From NCBI RefSeq assembly GCF_040409955.1, contig NZ_CP123384.1, positions 1,054,001 to 1,118,000 of the forward strand: a stretch of DNA of 64,000 bases. Direction: 5' to 3'. Below, in pieces: positions 61,820 through 64,000 of this stretch. The position numbers and the translations under genes were made by a program. The notes beneath the pieces are model-generated. The model was not told where the DNA came from. It made no database searches and worked only from the letters and a program-made list of their open reading frames with translations. This DNA is from Salipiger sp. H15 (lineage in GTDB: Bacteria > Pseudomonadota > Alphaproteobacteria > Rhodobacterales > Rhodobacteraceae). Each line of letters opens with the position of its first letter. The first letter of the stretch is position 1.

Positions 61820-62557
61820 TTAGGTATCCTTTGCAACGCGCGCCAGTACCCCGACCACCACCTGTGCCGCGCCTGCGGCCTTGCAGGCCCGTGACGCTGC
61901 GGAAAGCGTCGCCCCGGAGGTCATCACGTCGTCCACAAGCAGCACGTCGCGGCCTGAAAGTACCGCCGCGCCCCGCGACGTCGGCAGGATCGCCCCGTCG
62001 AGCACCGCGAAGCGCTCGTCCCGCCCCTTGCCGTCGAGCGAGGGCGTGGCGCGGCAGCGGCGCAGCGCATCGGGGACATGGTCGAGCCCCAGCTCGCCCG
62101 CCAGCGCCGCGCCGAGCAGCGCCGACTGGTTGTAGCGGCGGCGCAGGTGGCGGCGCAGGTGCAGCGGCACCGGCACGACCAGCGCGCCCTCCGTGATGCC
62201 GCGCAAGCCACGCGCCATCCAACGCGCCGCGGGCCGGGCGATGTCGGTCCGGTCGGCGTGTTTCAGCATCAGCACCAGCTGCCGTCCGTTGTCGCGGTAG
62301 AGCAGCGCCGCGCGCCCCTTCTCCCAGGGCCGCCCCTGCGCGCGGCATTCGTCGCAGAGCTCCGCCACGTCCGAGCTGCCCGGCAGCGGCGCGCCGCAGA
62401 GATCGCAGCCGAGCCCGCCGAGAAAGGGCGTGTCGCGCCAGCACGGGCCGCAGAGCCCGTGATCGCTTTCGACCAGCCCGCCGCAGATCAGGCAGCGCGG
62501 CGGGTAGACCAGCCGCAGCGCCCCGCGCATCAAGGTTTGCAACCGCTCACGGCGCAT
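61820..62557 (-). CDS. ComF-family phosphoribosyltransferase-like protein
   Basis: A 245-residue ComF homologue. N-terminal zinc-ribbon cysteines CLICGG, CGPC, CDLCGAP and CDEC (about residues 18-70) precede a type-I PRTase domain with LRRRYNQSALLGAALAGELG (about 138) and the PRPP motif VLLVDDVMTSGATLSAA (about 205). In competent bacteria ComF assists DNA uptake; in this lineage it may serve gene-transfer-agent or natural-transformation uptake, which is inference. Confidence 0.9.
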   Translation of the reverse strand: MRRERLQTLMRGALRLVYPPRCLICGGLVESDHGLCGPCWRDTPFLGGLGCDLCGAPLPGSSDVAELCDECRAQGRPWEKGRAALLYRDNGRQLVLMLKHADRTDIARPAARWMARGLRGITEGALVVPVPLHLRRHLRRRYNQSALLGAALAGELGLDHVPDALRRCRATPSLDGKGRDERFAVLDGAILPTSRGAAVLSGRDVLLVDDVMTSGATLSAASRACKAAGAAQVVVGVLARVAKDT

Positions 62558-62571
62558 CCTATCTAGCCTCC

Positions 62572-63408
62572 ATGTCCAGCCAGGCCCCGCAGCTCATCGA
62601 CCGCTCCGCCCTCGCCCAGCACCGCGCCCGCGCGCGCCGTGCGCCCGATCTTGCACGCGCGCTGTTCCTGCACGAAACCGCGCGGGACGAAGCGCAGGAT
62701 CGGCTCATGATGGTTAACAGGGAGTTCAAATCCCCGGCCATCGTCACCCCCTTCCCCGAGATCTGGCAGGGCGCGATCCCCGGCGCCAAGGTCATCCCCG
62801 ACGACGAAGTTCTGGACCTCGAACCCGGCGGCCATGACCTCGTGATCCACGCGCTGGCGCTGCACTGGGCGAACGACCCGGTGGGCCAGCTGATCCAGTG
62901 CCGCCGCGCGCTGAAATCCGACGGGCTCTGCATCACCATCGCCTTCGGCGGCGAGACCCTGTCCGAGCTGCGCGCCGCCATGGGTCAGGCCGAGATCGAC
63001 GTGACCGGCGGGCTGTCGCCGCGGGTGCTGCCGATGGGCGAGATCCGCGACCTCGGCGCGCTTCTGCAGCGGGCCGGGCTGGCGCTGCCGGTGGCCGACT
63101 CGCTGCCGCTCGACGTCAGCTACGAAAGCGCGCTGCACCTGATGCGCGACCTCCGCGCCATGGGCGAGGCCAACGCGCTTTCCGCCCGGCTGCGCCGCCC
63201 CACCCGCCGCGCCGTGCTGCTGCGCGCCGCCGAGATCTACGCGCAGAGCTGGGCCCGCCCGGATGGCCGGCTGAAGGCGACGTTCGAGCTGGTCACGCTG
63301 ACCGGCTGGGCCCCGGACGAGAGCCAGCAGAAGCCGCTGCGCCCGGGAAGTGCGGCGCATCGTCTCGCCGACGCCCTCGGCGCGAGGGAAACGCCGCTGA
63401 AGGATTGA
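62572..63408 (+). CDS. Methyltransferase-domain protein (BioC/NDUFAF5-like)
   Basis: A 278-residue protein resembling the NDUFAF5/BioC-like methyltransferases of alphaproteobacteria: LIDRSALAQHRARARR start, the GGHDLVIHALALHWANDPVG segment (about residue 84), GGLSPRVLPMGEIRDLGALL (about 144) and RDLRAMGEANALSARLRRPT (about 187). The canonical glycine-rich SAM motif I is not visible, so SAM use is uncertain. It is divergent from comF with a 14-nt gap and upstream of hemH. Confidence 0.75.
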   Translation: MSSQAPQLIDRSALAQHRARARRAPDLARALFLHETARDEAQDRLMMVNREFKSPAIVTPFPEIWQGAIPGAKVIPDDEVLDLEPGGHDLVIHALALHWANDPVGQLIQCRRALKSDGLCITIAFGGETLSELRAAMGQAEIDVTGGLSPRVLPMGEIRDLGALLQRAGLALPVADSLPLDVSYESALHLMRDLRAMGEANALSARLRRPTRRAVLLRAAEIYAQSWARPDGRLKATFELVTLTGWAPDESQQKPLRPGSAAHRLADALGARETPLKD

Positions 63409-63414
63409 ATCATT

Positions 63415-63429
63415 CTAAATTCGCGTTAA
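63415..63429. promoter_or_regulatory. Degenerate CtrA-like box before hemH
   Basis: CTAAATTCGCGTTAA matches TTAA-N7-TTAA with one mismatch, 30 nt before the hemH ATG. A weak candidate. Confidence 0.3.
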
Positions 63430-63459
63430 CTAGCGCCAGACTTTGAGGGAACAGAACGC

Positions 63460-64000
63460 ATGAACGACATGACCACAGGCCCGATCCGTCCCGCTCAGGC
63501 CCCCGCCGATCACCCGGCGCTCCCACGCGAAAAAGTCGGCATCCTGCTCGCCAACCTCGGCACCCCGGACCATTACAGCTACTGGCCGATGCGCCGCTAC
63601 CTCTCCGAGTTCCTCTCGGACCAGCGCGTCATCGACTACCCGAAGTGGAAATGGCAGCCGCTGCTGCAGCTGATCATCCTCAGCAAGCGGCCCTTCTCCT
63701 CGGGGAAGAACTACAAGTCGATCTGGAACGAGGCGCTGAACGAGAGCCCCCTCATGACCATCACCAAGGCGCAGACCGCCGCCATCGAGGCGCGGCTGAA
63801 GGCGCGCTACGGCGATCAGGTCGTGGTCGATTTCTGCATGCGCTACGGCAACCCCTCGACCGCGTCGAAGGTCAAGGCGATGACCGAGGCCGGCTGCCGC
63901 AAGATCCTGTTCTTCCCGCTCTACCCGCAATATGCCGGAGCCACCTCGGCCACCGCCAACGACGCCTTCTTCAAGGCGCTGATGGCCGAGCCCTGGCAGC
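63460..64000 (+). CDS. hemH: Ferrochelatase (3' end outside window)
   Basis: The first 180 residues of HemH, which inserts Fe(II) into protoporphyrin IX, the last haem step. GILLANLGTPDHYSYWPMRR (about residue 27), YLSEFLSDQRVIDYPKWKWQ, YKSIWNEALNESPLMTITKA (about 86) and CMRYGNPSTASKV (about 127) are the family N-terminal blocks. The ~20-residue N-terminal extension before the conserved part is usual for this group. GAGGGA precedes the ATG. The frame runs off the right edge. Confidence 0.95.
   Translation, partial: MNDMTTGPIRPAQAPADHPALPREKVGILLANLGTPDHYSYWPMRRYLSEFLSDQRVIDYPKWKWQPLLQLIILSKRPFSSGKNYKSIWNEALNESPLMTITKAQTAAIEARLKARYGDQVVVDFCMRYGNPSTASKVKAMTEAGCRKILFFPLYPQYAGATSATANDAFFKALMAEPWQ

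Overview
The window is a high-GC chromosomal segment of an alphaproteobacterium, most probably a member of the Rhodobacteraceae (Roseobacter/Salipiger-like). The evidence is the regA-senC-regB redox regulator cluster, the hemD / Mic60-like / hemY cluster, the amgK-murU and addB-addA-trxA run, an HslV with a short propeptide, Hint-domain and RTX proteins, a CtrA-type TTAA-N7-TTAA box, and a short intergenic repeat (AAATACTCCCGCCGGAG) scattered after stop codons. This family assignment is inferred from gene content and protein motifs, not from any search.

Layout. 1-12.8 kb: end of a glycosyltransferase, a large secreted SGNH-like / glycosidase-like / RTX protein, leuA behind a leucine leader-peptide attenuator, rfbD, a 2-hydroxyacid dehydrogenase, an SH3 protein, a Hint-domain protein and lrgAB. 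12.82-23.55 kb: a 10.7-kb integrative element inserted exactly in the 7-nt anticodon loop of a host tRNA-Thr(CGU) gene. The two halves of that gene now lie at 12785-12829 and 23543-23580. The element carries a complete replacement tRNA-Thr(CGU) at 23370-23445 that differs from the interrupted gene only by a flipped acceptor base pair. It also has a tyrosine integrase, an AlpA-like regulator, a primase/VapE-like helicase broken by a +1 frame change at a 7-A run, and an AT-richer cargo operon.

The cargo operon (minus strand, 17928 to 13616) encodes a small sigma-70-region-4-like protein, a GHKL/Hsp90-type ATPase and a protein resembling the DruA/DUF4338 family, with hairpins in both gaps between genes. 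No Druantia helicase accompanies it. I regard it as the best candidate in the window for an undescribed system, probably anti-phage, though the sequence alone does not prove function.

23.6-64 kb is ordinary core chromosome. It contains the haem cluster (hemY, Mic60-like, hemD, and ferrochelatase at the right edge), tsaD-gpsA, a Usp/AGCS transporter pair, ahcY, and the RegAB redox system with SenC. A long plus-strand run follows: PAS protein, tsaE, amgK, murU, addB, addA, trxA. After it come hslVU, an orphan peptide-binding protein, pip/ubiG, a dicarboxylate symporter, and a comF-grxC-nitrilase-marR cluster. Many of these genes overlap by 1-8 nt (tsaD/gpsA, tsaE/amgK/murU/addB/addA, lrgA/lrgB, marR/nitrilase), which indicates tight operons.
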